A DNA stretch of 64,000 nucleotides from Paracerasibacillus soli (GCF_034006335.1 NZ_JAWDIQ010000001.1), one strand, 5' to 3'. Numbered from the stretch's first letter, positions 38,624 to 48,300 are shown. The notes: generated from the letters alone by a model not told the origin. A program made the numbers and translations.

Positions 38624-38724
38624 TCTACATTTTGTATCTTTTGGTTCTGGTTTTATTTCTGTTTTTGTGTACCAGCTAATAGAAGCAGGCATGCAAGTAA
38701 TAAAACCGTGCTTAAACGTTTCAT
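38624..38724 (-). pseudogene. Second lipoprotein remnant at the junction
   Basis: Minus-strand MKRLSTVLLLACLLLLAG, then (one base off) CTKTEIKPEPKDTK, cut at the ATPase stub. It shows the unshifted KPEPKD reading that the two longer lipoproteins only give after removing a G. Confidence 0.75.
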
Positions 38725-38809
38725 TAGTATCCTCCCTCTATATAGTCCCTCCCATTGCTGCCGTATGAATTTTAATGGTAGTTTCCGAGCATAGTAAATC
38801 TCTAACTCA

Positions 38810-39349
38810 TCATCGTTCCTTTACATTAACTTTCATGGCATAATACGCTTCACCTTTAACCTCATCATCCCACTTAAAATAAAAGACATAATAATAAACT
38901 CCTGCTTCTTCAGGTGAAATAAAATCAAAAAAGTTGGCGCCATTTTGAACGTATTCGACATTTTCCCAACCTTATCCTTGTATCGATATTGCGTGAAGAT
39001 TACTTCGTCAGGATTGGGCAACGAAAAATTATTAAAAGTAACTGGTACTCTTGTTTTCGTAGCAACCTGGAAGGTATAGTTACCCAATGTTGCATCCCAA
39101 GGATCATCTGGATATGCTAAACATGGATTTCCTTGCTCATCCAATCCCCAACAATGGCCATTGGAAGAAGCCATATAACTGGTTTCCGCGGCTCTACTTA
39201 ACAGGTATAAATCGGGTGGTGTTTCTTGCCAAGAGGATACGTCCTTTTCTTCATTTGTATCTTTTGGTTCCTGGTTTTACATCTGTTTTTGTACAACCAA
39301 CAAGTGGAAGCAGGCATGCAAGTAATAAAAGCCTGACTAAACGTTTCAT
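38810..39349 (-). CDS. Cassette lipoprotein, copy 2, two frame changes
   Basis: Signal peptide and lipobox LLLLACLLPLVGC from the ATG at 39349 behind GGGGG. The corrected product is about 180 residues with CWGLDEQGNPCLAYPDDPWD, TKTRVPVTFNNFSLPNPDEV, YVQNG and the end AYYAMKVNVKER. It is closely related to copy 1 but differs where surface residues would be (PPDLYLLSRAAETSYMASS against the other copy). The same two frame changes occur as in copy 1. It is divergent from peptide gene 2; function unknown. Confidence 0.65.
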
Positions 39350-39439
39350 ATTAATTATCCCCCTTTTTAAAATAGTCTAACATTGCCGATAAGAGTTTTC
39401 AAATTAAAATAATAATTTTCAATTTTTTGTGACTGTTGC

Positions 39440-39464
39440 AGGAATTTGCAAGTGAATGTTGAAT
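39440..39464 (+). promoter_or_regulatory. SigH-type promoter of peptide gene 2
   Basis: AGGAATT (39440-39446), 14 bases, GAAT (39461-39464), identical to copy 1. The whole leader down to the ribosome site is almost unchanged between copies, as expected for kept regulation or recent duplication. Confidence 0.55.
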
Positions 39465-39526
39465 ATAGTTATTAAGGAGCTACATCTAGTATAAACAGCA
39501 ACTTCAAAAGAAGGGAGGTGGTATTT

Positions 39527-39835
39527 ATGCGTAAATATCTAGGTGCAATGCTTGTTTTTAGCTTACTCTTATTTGGAACACCATTAACAATAGGTGCCTC
39601 AACAAATGGTGAAGATGTAGAAGCTGCACAATCAAGAACTATAACAGTATATAAACAGTATAGTCTAGGAACAATTCCTCCAAAGTATATTACACACAAT
39701 ACAAATGGTTGGACAGGAAGACTAACTTTACAAGGCTACCAATCTACTGGTGATTTTATTCTAGCAATCTATCGTGGAGTAGTTTCGTGCTCAGGTACAT
39801 GTCCTATTGCTCCGGCACAAGGTCAAAATAAATAA
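39527..39835 (+). CDS. Secreted cysteine-pair peptide, copy 2
   Basis: 102 residues. The signal peptide is nearly identical to copy 1, but the mature part has diverged: YKQYSLGTIPPKYITHNTNG, then GWTGRLTLQGYQ and YRGVVSCSGTCPIAPAQGQNK. Conserved are SLGTIPPxY, GWxGRLTL, YxGVVSCxGTCPI. The contrast of fixed signal peptide and varied mature peptide is what competing or signalling peptides tend to show. RBS GGGAGGTGG. Confidence 0.7.
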   Translation: MRKYLGAMLVFSLLLFGTPLTIGASTNGEDVEAAQSRTITVYKQYSLGTIPPKYITHNTNGWTGRLTLQGYQSTGDFILAIYRGVVSCSGTCPIAPAQGQNK

Positions 39836-39858
39836 AATCAAATGCTATGATATAAGTA

Positions 39859-39895
39859 TGGGGGAGGGATGGATTTTTAACTACCATCCCCTCCA
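39859..39895 (+). promoter_or_regulatory. Hairpin between peptide gene 2 and permease
   Basis: GGAGGGATGG / CCATCCCCTCC around an 11-base loop, no T tract; same position as the hairpin at 37228-37253. Confidence 0.55.
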
Positions 39896-39919
39896 AGTGT
39901 ATCTTTTGGAGGTATTCTC

Positions 39920-41168
39920 ATGAGACTCATCTTATTTGAAATTAAAAAACTGATTAAATCCACATATTTTCTTTTCATGCTGGTGATACTTGCTTTATTT
40001 ATTTGTAGTTATTATATATATCATTATATGCAAACAGAGCGAGTAGATGACATAGTAGCGGAAGCAGATTTTCATATTACAAATACAAAACGCGGGTTAG
40101 ACGAACTTGAGGCGGCAATCGATGCGGGGAAATTGAAAAGGATTCTCACACAACGGAAGCTGAAATTGCTCATTACCTAAATATTATCGAGGAAAATGAA
40201 ACAAAGAGAGCAGCTGCTTTAGCCCATGATTGGGACACATTATTAGATTTTGAAATAGCTAGTGGAGAACAATGGTTTAACAGATACAAGATGGACGGAG
40301 CGACAAATATATACACATGGCCTACAGATTTTACGATGTCTGTTTATTATGAACGGAATAAATTTATCAAAGAACACGGGCTTCAACCAGTGTTTCCCAT
40401 TCACCAATTTTCAGAATTAACAATCCACGACGAGGTTTTTGAGCTGCCCGAAATGGAAGAAGCGATACGAAATTTTAACAATATCCACTCGTCCTCTGCA
40501 GTATACTTTCTCTATTTGTTATTTTCATTAGGTTTTGGAATCATTGGTGCTGGTTTTTTCTTATTTTTATTTGGTGACATCCTTACAAAAGAGGGGATAG
40601 GAAGGAATGGTTCACTTTATTTACTTTATATACACAACCAACGCGTAGAGGCAATGTATTTATAAGTAAGTACATATCGTTAAGTCTCATTACCCTATGT
40701 ATATTAATTAGTGTCGCTGGATTTTCATTATTATTAGGAACCATCTTTGATCGATTTGGTGAATTACAATATCCAGTATTAATTTATGAACCAGAGATGG
40801 CATTTCATTTTATGTCGATGTGGCAATTTATTGTTTTAGCAGCAAGTTTATTTTATATGGTACTTTTGTTTTGTTATGCATGCTTATTTTTCTTTTCATA
40901 TTTGACAAAACGTACGGCAATAGCCATAGGTCTAACAGTTGCCTTTCTATTTATAGGTGTCCAATTAAGTGGGCAATTTGTGCAAACAAATTTTGTAGCT
41001 TTTAATCCGTTTATGTATTTTCATGTGGCAGATATCGTCTCCATGGAAGTTGCAGCCCTGCAAAAAAACTTTGATTTATCGATTTATAATGGCTTCTGGG
41101 TACTTGGCTTAGCTAGTTTTCTCATTTTACTCGTTACGTATTTTATGTCGAGGCGACATGCCCAATAA
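39920..41168 (+). CDS. ABC-2 type permease, copy 2, two frame changes
   Basis: Closely related to 37280-38512. It starts MRLILFEIKKLIKSTYFLFM behind TGGAGG. A missing A near 40135-40140 interrupts the outside domain (restored KKDSHTTEAEIAHYLNI), and a 2-base TA duplication near 40628 (TTATATACACAACC against TTATACACAACC in copy 1) interrupts before TQPTRRGNVF. Corrected length is about 415 residues. The second lesion is not a homopolymer change and could be a real mutation. It is followed by the intact-start ATPase gene. Confidence 0.75.
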
Positions 41169-41186
41169 AAGGGAGGGAGTGGTAAC

Positions 41187-42070
41187 ATGATTGCAGAAGT
41201 GAAAAATCTCAAGAAAAAATATAAAAAAGAATGGGTTTTAAAAGGTGTACAATTTCAGATTGAAACACCACAAATTATTGCATTAGTTGGTCCAAATGGA
41301 TCGGGAAAAACAACATTATTAAATTGTATGACCAACTTAGTATCTATTAATGAAGGGACGGTTACATTATTAGGCAAAAGAAATCACGATACATCATTGT
41401 TTAAAGAAGTGTCTTATTTACAAGATAATCGAATTCTATATGGGAATTTAACAGCATACGACCATTTGAAATTTGTTTGTGATATGCAAAAACTGCCCGA
41501 AAACGCATCCATGAAGTGGCAAAACGTGTCCGCATGGAAAGTTACCTGAAAAAACGGGTGCAAAATTTTTCACTTGGGATGAAACAACATTTATTGTTAG
41601 CAATGGTCATTTTAAATAAGCCAAAACTTTTGCTGATGGACGAACCATTAAATGGTTTAGACCCGACAAGTGCGATTAATATGCGCGAAATCTTACTTGA
41701 GTTAGCTGCAGAAGGTACAACGATTATTGTCTCGTCTCACAATCTAGATGAAATAGACCGCCTCACAAATACCATATATTTTATGAAAGACGGCGAAATA
41801 CTGCAAGAGTCATTGGAACAATTTGCAACAAAGGAATATTATGTTTCTATTTCCGATTTACAAAAAGCACAGCATGTTTTAGCAGAACATCACATTTCTT
41901 TTGAAACTTATTACGATTCACAAATTAAATTCATGGAAACAGATGTCGCATTACAAACCGTTATTGACACACTAAACAAAGCAAATATTGTGATAGAAGA
42001 GATTGAAAGTGAGCGAGTAGGTGCGGAACGAAGATATCGAGAGCTTTTTGAAGGGAACGTTCACACATGA
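41187..42070 (+). CDS. ABC transporter ATPase, one frame change
   Basis: Walker A LVGPNGSGKTTLLN, Q-loop YLQDNRILYGN, signature FSLGMKQHLLLAMVIL, Walker B LLLMDEPLNGLD and switch His SSHNLDEID. One missing A in the A4 run 41500-41503 (restored LPEKRIHEVAKRVR) joins the two frames; about 294 residues. GGGAGGGAG precedes the ATG. The next permease overlaps its stop by 4 bases. It likely energises both ABC-2 permeases for peptide export or self-protection. Confidence 0.88.
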
Positions 42071-43184
42071 AGTTATTTCTATTTGAAATCAAAAAGTTGA
42101 TGTGGACGAAAAAATATTGGATTATATTTTCCGTATGTATTGTTGCAGTCGTAGGTTTATTTGTACGTAATATGTTATTACAAGATTACGCTGTAGAAGA
42201 AAAACGGTCGGAATACAATGCTTATATTAAGGTAAGTGAAATGAATGAAACTTCCTATGAATTGCAATTAAAAAGAGTCGGAAAAGATGAGGAAATCGAA
42301 CAGTTACGTGAGATGAATATGGAACTACTGAACATGGCAATTGCGTTAAGAAATGTGTTCACACCAACTAACTGGCGGGAATGGCTTCAACTAGAAAGTG
42401 ATTATTTACAAAAAACGCAAGAATTTAAACTAGCTGGTGGCGAACATTCACTGTCGGAAAGGAGATTACGTATACACTTCTAAAAAATGAGACGTTATTG
42501 ACAGAAAATATTCCACCTGAATTTGAAAATTACAGTATTGCTTTACCGAACTTTTTAAAACAAGCTGTGAATTTATTTGTTACATATGGTGCCTTAATTA
42601 TTTTGATTTTGCTTATTAGTGAAATGCTTGCCACAGAATATGAGGGAAGATCGATTTTACTGTTATTTACCCAGCCGCTGAACCGAGCACATATTATAAC
42701 GACCAAAATGGGGAGTGCACTACTTGGCTATTTTATAGTCTTCATCGGTTTAATTGGGGCATCAGTTAGTATTGGTAAATTGCTTGGTACGGACGGAAGC
42801 TTTCAATATCCTGTCATATTCGAACAAGACGGAAATTTACAATTAATGACTATTTATGATTATATGCAAAAAATTATCATCCTCCATATCATAGTAATTA
42901 TTTTTGTTACAACATTATATTTGTTTTTCAGCTTACTCATAAAACAAACATTACCGACATTATTTACTTTAATTGGTACGCTTTTGGCGGGGTATGCGTT
43001 AACTACATTTTTACCATGGAAATCACTAGCTTGGGTGAATCCATTTATGTCTATGCTGCCAGCCGATGCTATTTTGTATCAAAACAATCAAGTATGGTAT
43101 CAAGCGGTGCCTATTACAATGGTTGTTGCAATTGTATTGTACGTTATTTCCATGATGATCATTCGGAATAGTAAGGTAGAATAG
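42067..43184 (+). CDS. ABC-2 type permease, second type, one frame change
   Basis: MKLFLFEIKKLMWTKKYWII resembles the start of the other permease, but the rest differs. The first helix is followed by an outside domain and five more helices (VTYGALIILILLISEMLATE; MGSALLGYFIVFIGLIGAS; and others), with the cytosolic EYEGRSILLLFTQPLNRAH like the first permease. A frame change near 42460 is needed (KEITYTLLKNETLLTENIPP). About 372 residues. Starts within the end of the ATPase gene (ATGA overlap). Probably forms a heterodimer with the first permease. Confidence 0.82.
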
Positions 43185-43191
43185 AGTGGAG

Positions 43192-43217
43192 GCCTAGCGA
43201 GAAATTTTCTGCTAGGC
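43192..43217. terminator. Short inverted repeat between convergent genes
   Basis: GCCTAGC / GCTAGGC with a 12-base A/T-rich loop, between the cassette and the DUF421 gene. No strong T tract. Confidence 0.5.
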
Positions 43218-43229
43218 ATTTCGCTTCCC

Positions 43230-43919
43230 CTAGATTTTGTCGTTATACACATCCACATAAAGTTTTCCATTCGCATCAACCTGCGCTAAAAATACTTCTT
43301 GTACGGAATTCGCTCCTTGGTTTTTAATTTCAGTTTCTAACCAATTTTTCGTATACCCTAAACGAGATAGATTCTTTTCCAACACATGCCCATCTACTAT
43401 AAGCAAGCTAGGTGACGACTCTTGTTGGACTACCATTCCCAACACTTTTGGTGTAACCGGTTGTTGGTCTGCTTTTTTCATGATACTTAATTCTCCATTC
43501 GTTTCCAACACTGCCATCTCCACGTCCGTTACTTTGAATACACTTTTTTCACGTAAGAGCATCATTAATTCATCAATTGCTAATTGGTTTTTCTTCATAC
43601 TTTTCTCCAGTATCTTCCCATTTTTAATGACAATTGCCGGTCTACCGTCAGTCATCCGTAAGAACTTCCTTGATTTTAACCCGGTGAATGCGAGCGCTAG
43701 GGGAAATAGCCCCCATATGAGTAGGGAAACGAGACCATTTGCTATTTTGATATTTTGGTCAACGGACATGGAAGCTGCGATAGATCCGATAGTAATTCCG
43801 ACACAATAGTCGAAAAAGGTTAATTGTGATAATTGTTTTTTTCCCATTATACGTGTCATGATAAGTAATAAAAGAAAGGAAGCGATGGAACGAATAAGAA
43901 TTAATACAAGCTCTGGCAT
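43230..43919 (-). CDS. DUF421 (YetF-like) membrane protein
   Basis: 229 residues, intact. Three N-terminal helices with the motif RIMGKKQLSQLTFFDYCVGI, followed by a two-part cytosolic domain (DGRPAIVIKNGKILEKSMKK; VFKVTDVEMAVLETNGELSI; SLLIVDGHVLEKNL). GGAGGG before the ATG. Function is unknown; relatives are spore or envelope proteins in Bacillus. Divergent from a DUF4363 gene, a common pairing. A second member is at 62962-63663. Confidence 0.92.
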   Translation of the reverse strand: MPELVLILIRSIASFLLLLIMTRIMGKKQLSQLTFFDYCVGITIGSIAASMSVDQNIKIANGLVSLLIWGLFPLALAFTGLKSRKFLRMTDGRPAIVIKNGKILEKSMKKNQLAIDELMMLLREKSVFKVTDVEMAVLETNGELSIMKKADQQPVTPKVLGMVVQQESSPSLLIVDGHVLEKNLSRLGYTKNWLETEIKNQGANSVQEVFLAQVDANGKLYVDVYNDKI

Positions 43920-44072
43920 GATTTACCCTCCATTATATATATACAATTATCTCCTTTTTGTCTGTAAAGGTTTTTCACCTTGCAACTGAAATTATAGTTA
44001 TAATCTTCCTAGTGTAGCTCTTTTATTATGGGGTAATCTAAGCACAACCATGCATAAGAGGGTGAATAACGT

Positions 44073-44412
44073 ATGTTCAGAAAAAAATGGGTATTATTAT
44101 GTATGCTCGTGTTGTTGGTAGGTTGTTCCAACGTGACCGGAAAAAAAAGCATTATCAGCACATATTGATCAATTGGAAGAAGCGTTAAACAAACAGGATT
44201 GGGAACCTTTACAAGACCAAGCAACGGAATTAAAGGATCTGTACGATAAAAATAAATGGAAAATCCAACTCATTGGGGATGAAGGGGAATATGAACAGCT
44301 GGATGAAAGTATTGATAAATTTATTGCAGCCATTGAGATGAGGAAGCAAACAGAAGCAAAATTAGAATTAGCTACGATTAGGTCGTTGGTTCAAGCGATA
44401 TATTCATTATAA
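44073..44412 (+). CDS. DUF4363 lipoprotein, one frame change
   Basis: Lipobox LVLLVGC after MFRKKWVLLCM; GAGGGTG precedes the ATG. The frame dies at an A8 run (44141-44148); with seven A it reads GKKALSAHIDQLEEALNKQD and on to ATIRSLVQAIYSL, about 112 residues, the DUF4363 pattern (DxYDKNKWKxQLxGDEGEYE). Extracytoplasmic, helical. It commonly accompanies DUF421 genes, as here. Confidence 0.82.
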
Positions 44413-44718
44413 AAATGGTGCTTGGCATAAGCATAGGTGTCAGCACCTTCAATTATATACAATAGTAAAATTGGGAATCAGACTTCCAATTATATAACTT
44501 GAAATCATCTTTTTTAATATCGCCTATCTGGTATATCATCTACGGCCCTGTCCCTGTATTTTTACGAATAAAATTTATTTATTGCTTTATTAGCGTATGG
44601 AAAAATGGACTACTTGATAAAGGTGATATTTCGACATTTATCTTAATACCCATTTAAACAACAATTGTTTTCCTATATAATGGAATATATTAAAGACTAT
44701 AGGATTGGAGACAGTGGG
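44413..44718. other. Intergenic, nothing recognised
   Basis: Holds a weak GGTGCT / AGCACC inverted repeat near 44416-44447 without a T tract. No other signal. Confidence 0.4.
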
Positions 44719-45934
44719 ATGGAGCAAAATCATGTACGTTCAATTAAAATTATCGGTATTTTTCTACTACTTTTGACAATTTTCACTACACCCCAAGCTG
44801 TTCAGGCAGATAGTGTTGTACTCGCGAAGTTACACAAGCTTAGAATGAGTAAAATTGAACCAATTGATGTAGAACAAAAGTTTAGTCGTTATATGTTTTC
44901 AACTGATTACGACTTTTCATATCCAGATGCGGTGAGAGGAATTTACGTAACTGGAAATTCTGCCGGTGGGGCCAAGATTTGAATCATTACTAGACCTTGT
45001 GGAACATTCGGATTTAAATGCGATGGTTATCGATATAAAGGAAGATCATGGAAATTTAACTTTTGTGCCCGAAAAAGGATCACCATTTACAGATATTGCG
45101 ACAAATTATATAAATGACCCAAAACAAATGATGAAAACGTTGGAAGAAAAACAAATTTATCCAATCGCGAGAGTTGTGGTATTTAAAGATACAAATTTAG
45201 CTAAAGCGAGACCGGATTTATCATTTAAAGAAAATGGTAAAGTATGGGTAAACAGACGTGGTGAGGCATTTGTAAACCCATTTTTAAAAGAGGTATGGGA
45301 ATACAACGTGGAAATAGCGAAATTAGCGGCAAGGATGGGTTTTAAAGAAATTCAATTTGATTATGTTCGTTTTCCGGAAGGCTTTGAAACAAGAGATGAA
45401 CGTTTGGAATATACAGAGGGAACTTATAAGAATTCTAAATTAGATAACGTTCAACGAAGGGTGGAAGCTGTCACTGATTTTGTAAAGTTTGCAAAAAAAG
45501 AGTTAGCATACTATGACGTAGACGTGTCAGTAGACATTTTTGGTTACGCTGCAACAATTCCTGAAACACCTGGAATTGGACAGAACTTCTCAAAAATTGC
45601 CGAAAATGTAGATGTTATTTCTTCTATGATATATCCAAGTCATTGGGGAAATAATTACTTTGGTATCCCAATGCCGGACAAGGAGCCTTATCGACTGGTA
45701 GCGGAATATGCCAAAGTTGAAAATGATGTATTGGGTAAGCTAGACAACCCACCAATATCGCGCCCGTGGTTACAAGACTTTGAGGCGCCATGGCTATACA
45801 ATGGATCTCCAACGAAATATGGCAAGGATGAAGTTGAAGCCCAAATAAAAGCGCTAAAAGAAAATGGAATCGATGAATATTTACTTTGGAATGCAGGAAA
45901 CATTTATACTAAAAATGTGGATTATAAGCCATAA
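44719..45934 (+). CDS. Putative glycoside hydrolase (DUF4015), one frame change
   Basis: Start MEQNHVRSIKIIGIFLLLLT after GGAGACAGTGGG; signal peptide cut near VQADS. The domain opens with AVRGIYVTGNSAGGAR; a surplus A near 44973 breaks the frame, then FESLLDLVEHSDLNAMVIDI, GFKEIQFDYVRFPEG and DVISSMIYPSHWG follow a TIM-barrel glycosidase-like plan. About 404 residues. Exported, probably acting on a cell-wall or extracellular polysaccharide; the substrate is unknown. Confidence 0.88.
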
Positions 45935-46172
45935 TATAGTGAAACCTCTGTTCACCAATTAAATAAACTTTCCTTTTTTCATTAACTGTAAATAATGAAG
46001 CTATGTAGAATAAACACGCATAATTTAGAGAGTAAGATGTGAACACGTACCATTTTCCTAAAATATCCAGCTTCAATGTTTAAAATCGTAGTATTTCCAT
46101 TTTGCATGGGGGCTTTCAAATCGTTATACTAACACTTGTAACAAAAATGAATTCGATTTGAGGAGTAGATCA

Positions 46173-46763
46173 ATGGATTGGTATGATAAGTTAAATGATT
46201 ATTTTCCAGCAGAGGAAATGAAGTCAAAAAAACATATAGACATTTTATTAAAAGAAAAAGGTGACATATACCATAAGGATGAAGGTTCAAATCATGTCAT
46301 GATATACGCAGAATTTAACGATTTTACGTTTGTAGATTATTTATGGGTATCTTCGAAGGCAAGAGGACAAGGAATTGGTCATCTATTACTTAAAAAGATG
46401 AAAGAAAAGCAAAAACCAATTCTTCTTGAAGTGGAGCCAATTGATTATGACGATTCAGATACCGAGAAAAGATTACGATTTTATAATCGCGAGAATTTCG
46501 TCCACGCACAGGCAATTGGTTATAAACCGAAATCTCTCGAAACTAATAAAGTAAATCCAATGGAAATTTTATATTGGTCGCCAAACAATGAAGAAACAGA
46601 CCAAGATATTTATAATCAGGTAAAAATGATGTATGAAAAAATTCATATGTATAAGGCGCAAGAGATATATGGAAAGTCAAAAATTGAAGTGGATGATGTC
46701 CTGATGTTAGATGAAAATCGTGCGATAAATAATTTGATGAAAGAAGTAGAAATGACCGAATAA
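46173..46763 (+). CDS. yjbC: GNAT family acetyltransferase YjbC
   Basis: 196 residues from MDWYDKLNDYFPAEEMKSKK with GAGGAG upstream; the ATG five codons earlier is too far. The acetyl-CoA motif ARGQGIGHLLLKKM and the Tyr-rich RLRFYNRENFV mark a GNAT domain; a helical C-terminal extension follows. It sits upstream of spx as yjbC does in B. subtilis, but an IS remnant and a MITE now separate them. Substrate unknown. Confidence 0.88.
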   Translation: MDWYDKLNDYFPAEEMKSKKHIDILLKEKGDIYHKDEGSNHVMIYAEFNDFTFVDYLWVSSKARGQGIGHLLLKKMKEKQKPILLEVEPIDYDDSDTEKRLRFYNRENFVHAQAIGYKPKSLETNKVNPMEILYWSPNNEETDQDIYNQVKMMYEKIHMYKAQEIYGKSKIEVDDVLMLDENRAINNLMKEVEMTE

Positions 46764-46779
46764 CTTTAACGTATGAGAA

Positions 46780-46801
46780 ACCAACAAATGTCGGTTTTTT
46801 C
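46780..46801 (+). terminator. Terminator after yjbC
   Basis: ACCAACA / TGTCGGT (one mismatch, 2-base loop) and a T6 tail. A perfect stem (46862-46900, 14 base pairs, followed by TTGTTTTT) just downstream can serve too. Confidence 0.65.
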
Positions 46802-46861
46802 GGATCTACTTCAAATAACGTTGGTATTGATTTTTAGTCAATTCAAAAAATGTATTTGGTC

Positions 46862-47320
46862 ATCACACGCTAGGGAAGTTATACTGCCCTAGCGTGTGAT
46901 TTGTTTTTATCAGATGTATTTGGTGTTTTGACTAATGGTTTCAACTTGAAATGTATTCTTATTCGATTTTTGTAATGATTAAAATTCCGATAGCCATATG
47001 CGACTCGATTAAGTACCTTGATCTTATTATTAATACCTTCAATTCGGCCGTTGTTATAGGTGTATTGGAAGCTATTTTTCGTATAGGGTAAGTGCTTTCT
47101 TAATGTTTTCATGCTTGTTCTTTAATAAGTGGATGCATCAGTTGGACATTGTTTTCTTTAAATTTACAAGCTTTCCCTTTATGTATTCCATATGTTACTG
47201 CATTATCGCTTATATAAATATTTTTATCTTGAATATCTAGCACATTTCTTATATCATTTGATATAGACAAGTGAGTTCCCTCCTATGAATTGGTTTTCGT
47301 CGACTTTAATTCTACAGGGA
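46862..47320 (-). mobile_element. Internally deleted ISL3-family transposase remnant
   Basis: On the minus strand the start (SISNDIRNVLDIQDKNIYIS, TTG at 47270) and the end (NNGRIEGINNKIKVLNRVAY then GYRNFNHYKNRIRIHF, 46879-47112) of an ISL3 transposase remain; the DDE core between is gone. The left edge carries a 14-base-pair perfect hairpin. It has no activity of its own. It separates yjbC from spx. Confidence 0.8.
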
Positions 47321-47376
47321 ATCTCACTTGTTTTCTATTTATAAATCATTTTCATAAACATCATCCCACAATACTA

Positions 47377-47510
47377 GTTGTCCGGAATGAAAAGTGACCG
47401 ACTCCTGTGGAAACAGCACAAGTCTGAAGACCCCACAGGAAGCGGATTTTGCTTCCGAGGAGGCTGAAGCCGTGCCCACGGAAAGCGTGTCAATTTTCAT
47501 GTAGGACAAC
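47377..47510. mobile_element. MITE-like element, 134 bp
   Basis: Terminal inverted repeats of 22 bases, GTTGTCCGGAATGAAAAGTG and its partner (47489-47510), match at 18 of 22. The centre GACTCCTGTGG...CCCCACAGG...GAGGAGGCTGAAGCCGTGCC and CACGGAAAGCG is the well-known kind of dispersed palindrome found in many Bacillaceae genomes (from memory). Non-coding. Confidence 0.75.
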
Positions 47511-47587
47511 GGTATGTACGCGCCATTTAATATTCATCCTCAAACAACTACTTTTGGCCTATGAAATTAATTCGTGTAAACAAGAAA

Positions 47588-47608
47588 ACGACAAATGTCG
47601 TTTTTTTC
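47588..47608 (+). terminator. Stand-alone terminator-like hairpin
   Basis: ACGACA / TGTCGT with a 2-base loop and T7. It follows the MITE rather than a gene and may be the original end of the yjbC transcript. The rest of 47609-47886 carries the spx upstream region; a TTGACA at 47777 is visible but no well-spaced -10. Confidence 0.6.
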
Positions 47609-47886
47609 TAATGGCATGTTCGCTTGAGATAAAACCACAATCATATTTCAGAGCTATAAATGAATTTTATTTTTACCGTTTATAGAAGGTATTTAATGGG
47701 TATGTTACATATATGACGATATTGAAAATAACATAAAAATAAATATAATATTTTCGTCGTAGCTCTACCTTTTACTTGACAATTATAGTATACTTATACA
47801 TAGAGTACATTAAAATAAATATTATTTAATAATCGTACTGTTTTCATGTGTAGTAAATATAGATACAGAATGAGGAGTGAAGTACC

Positions 47887-48282
47887 ATGGTAACACTTTA
47901 TACCTCACCAAGTTGCACATCTTGCAGAAAAGCGAAAGCCTGGCTTGAGGAGCACGACATAGCATATAAGGAGCGTAATATATTTTCTGAACCACTTTCA
48001 TTGGAAGAAATCAAGGAAATATTACGAATGACTGAGGATGGGACAGATGAAATTATTTCTACTCGTTCAAAAGTATTTCAACAGCTTGATGTGAATATCG
48101 AGCAACTACCTTTGAAAGAATTATTTTCATTAATTCAAGAAAACCCAGGGTTATTAAGAAGACCAATCATATTGGACGAAAAAAGACTCCAAGTTGGGTA
48201 CAATGAAGATGAAATACGACGATTCTTACCTAGAACAGTTCGGACGTTCCAATTACGTGAAGCTCAGCGCATGGTGAATTAA
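47887..48282 (+). CDS. spxA: Global redox/thiol-stress regulator Spx
   Basis: 131 residues, the usual Spx length, intact. Redox switch CTSC at residues 10-13, the RNA-polymerase alpha-CTD contact motif with Gly52 region (MTEDGTDEIIS), and RPIILDEKRLQVGYNEDEIR of the ArsC-like fold. Spx binds the alpha subunit and changes promoter choice in disulfide stress. Its proteolysis adaptor SpxH is at 53404. GAGGAG precedes the ATG. Confidence 0.97.
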   Translation: MVTLYTSPSCTSCRKAKAWLEEHDIAYKERNIFSEPLSLEEIKEILRMTEDGTDEIISTRSKVFQQLDVNIEQLPLKELFSLIQENPGLLRRPIILDEKRLQVGYNEDEIRRFLPRTVRTFQLREAQRMVN

Positions 48283-48300
48283 TCGCAATTTCGATACGAT

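Noticed and set aside
36913..39835. Lactococcin 972 family assignment for the two peptides
   Set aside because: A signal peptide and nearby ABC genes are suggestive, but the mature sequence does not resemble that family as I know it.
47777..47795. SigA promoter of spx
   Set aside because: A TTGACA is present, but no -10 hexamer at 16-18 bases could be found, so only the hexamer is mentioned.
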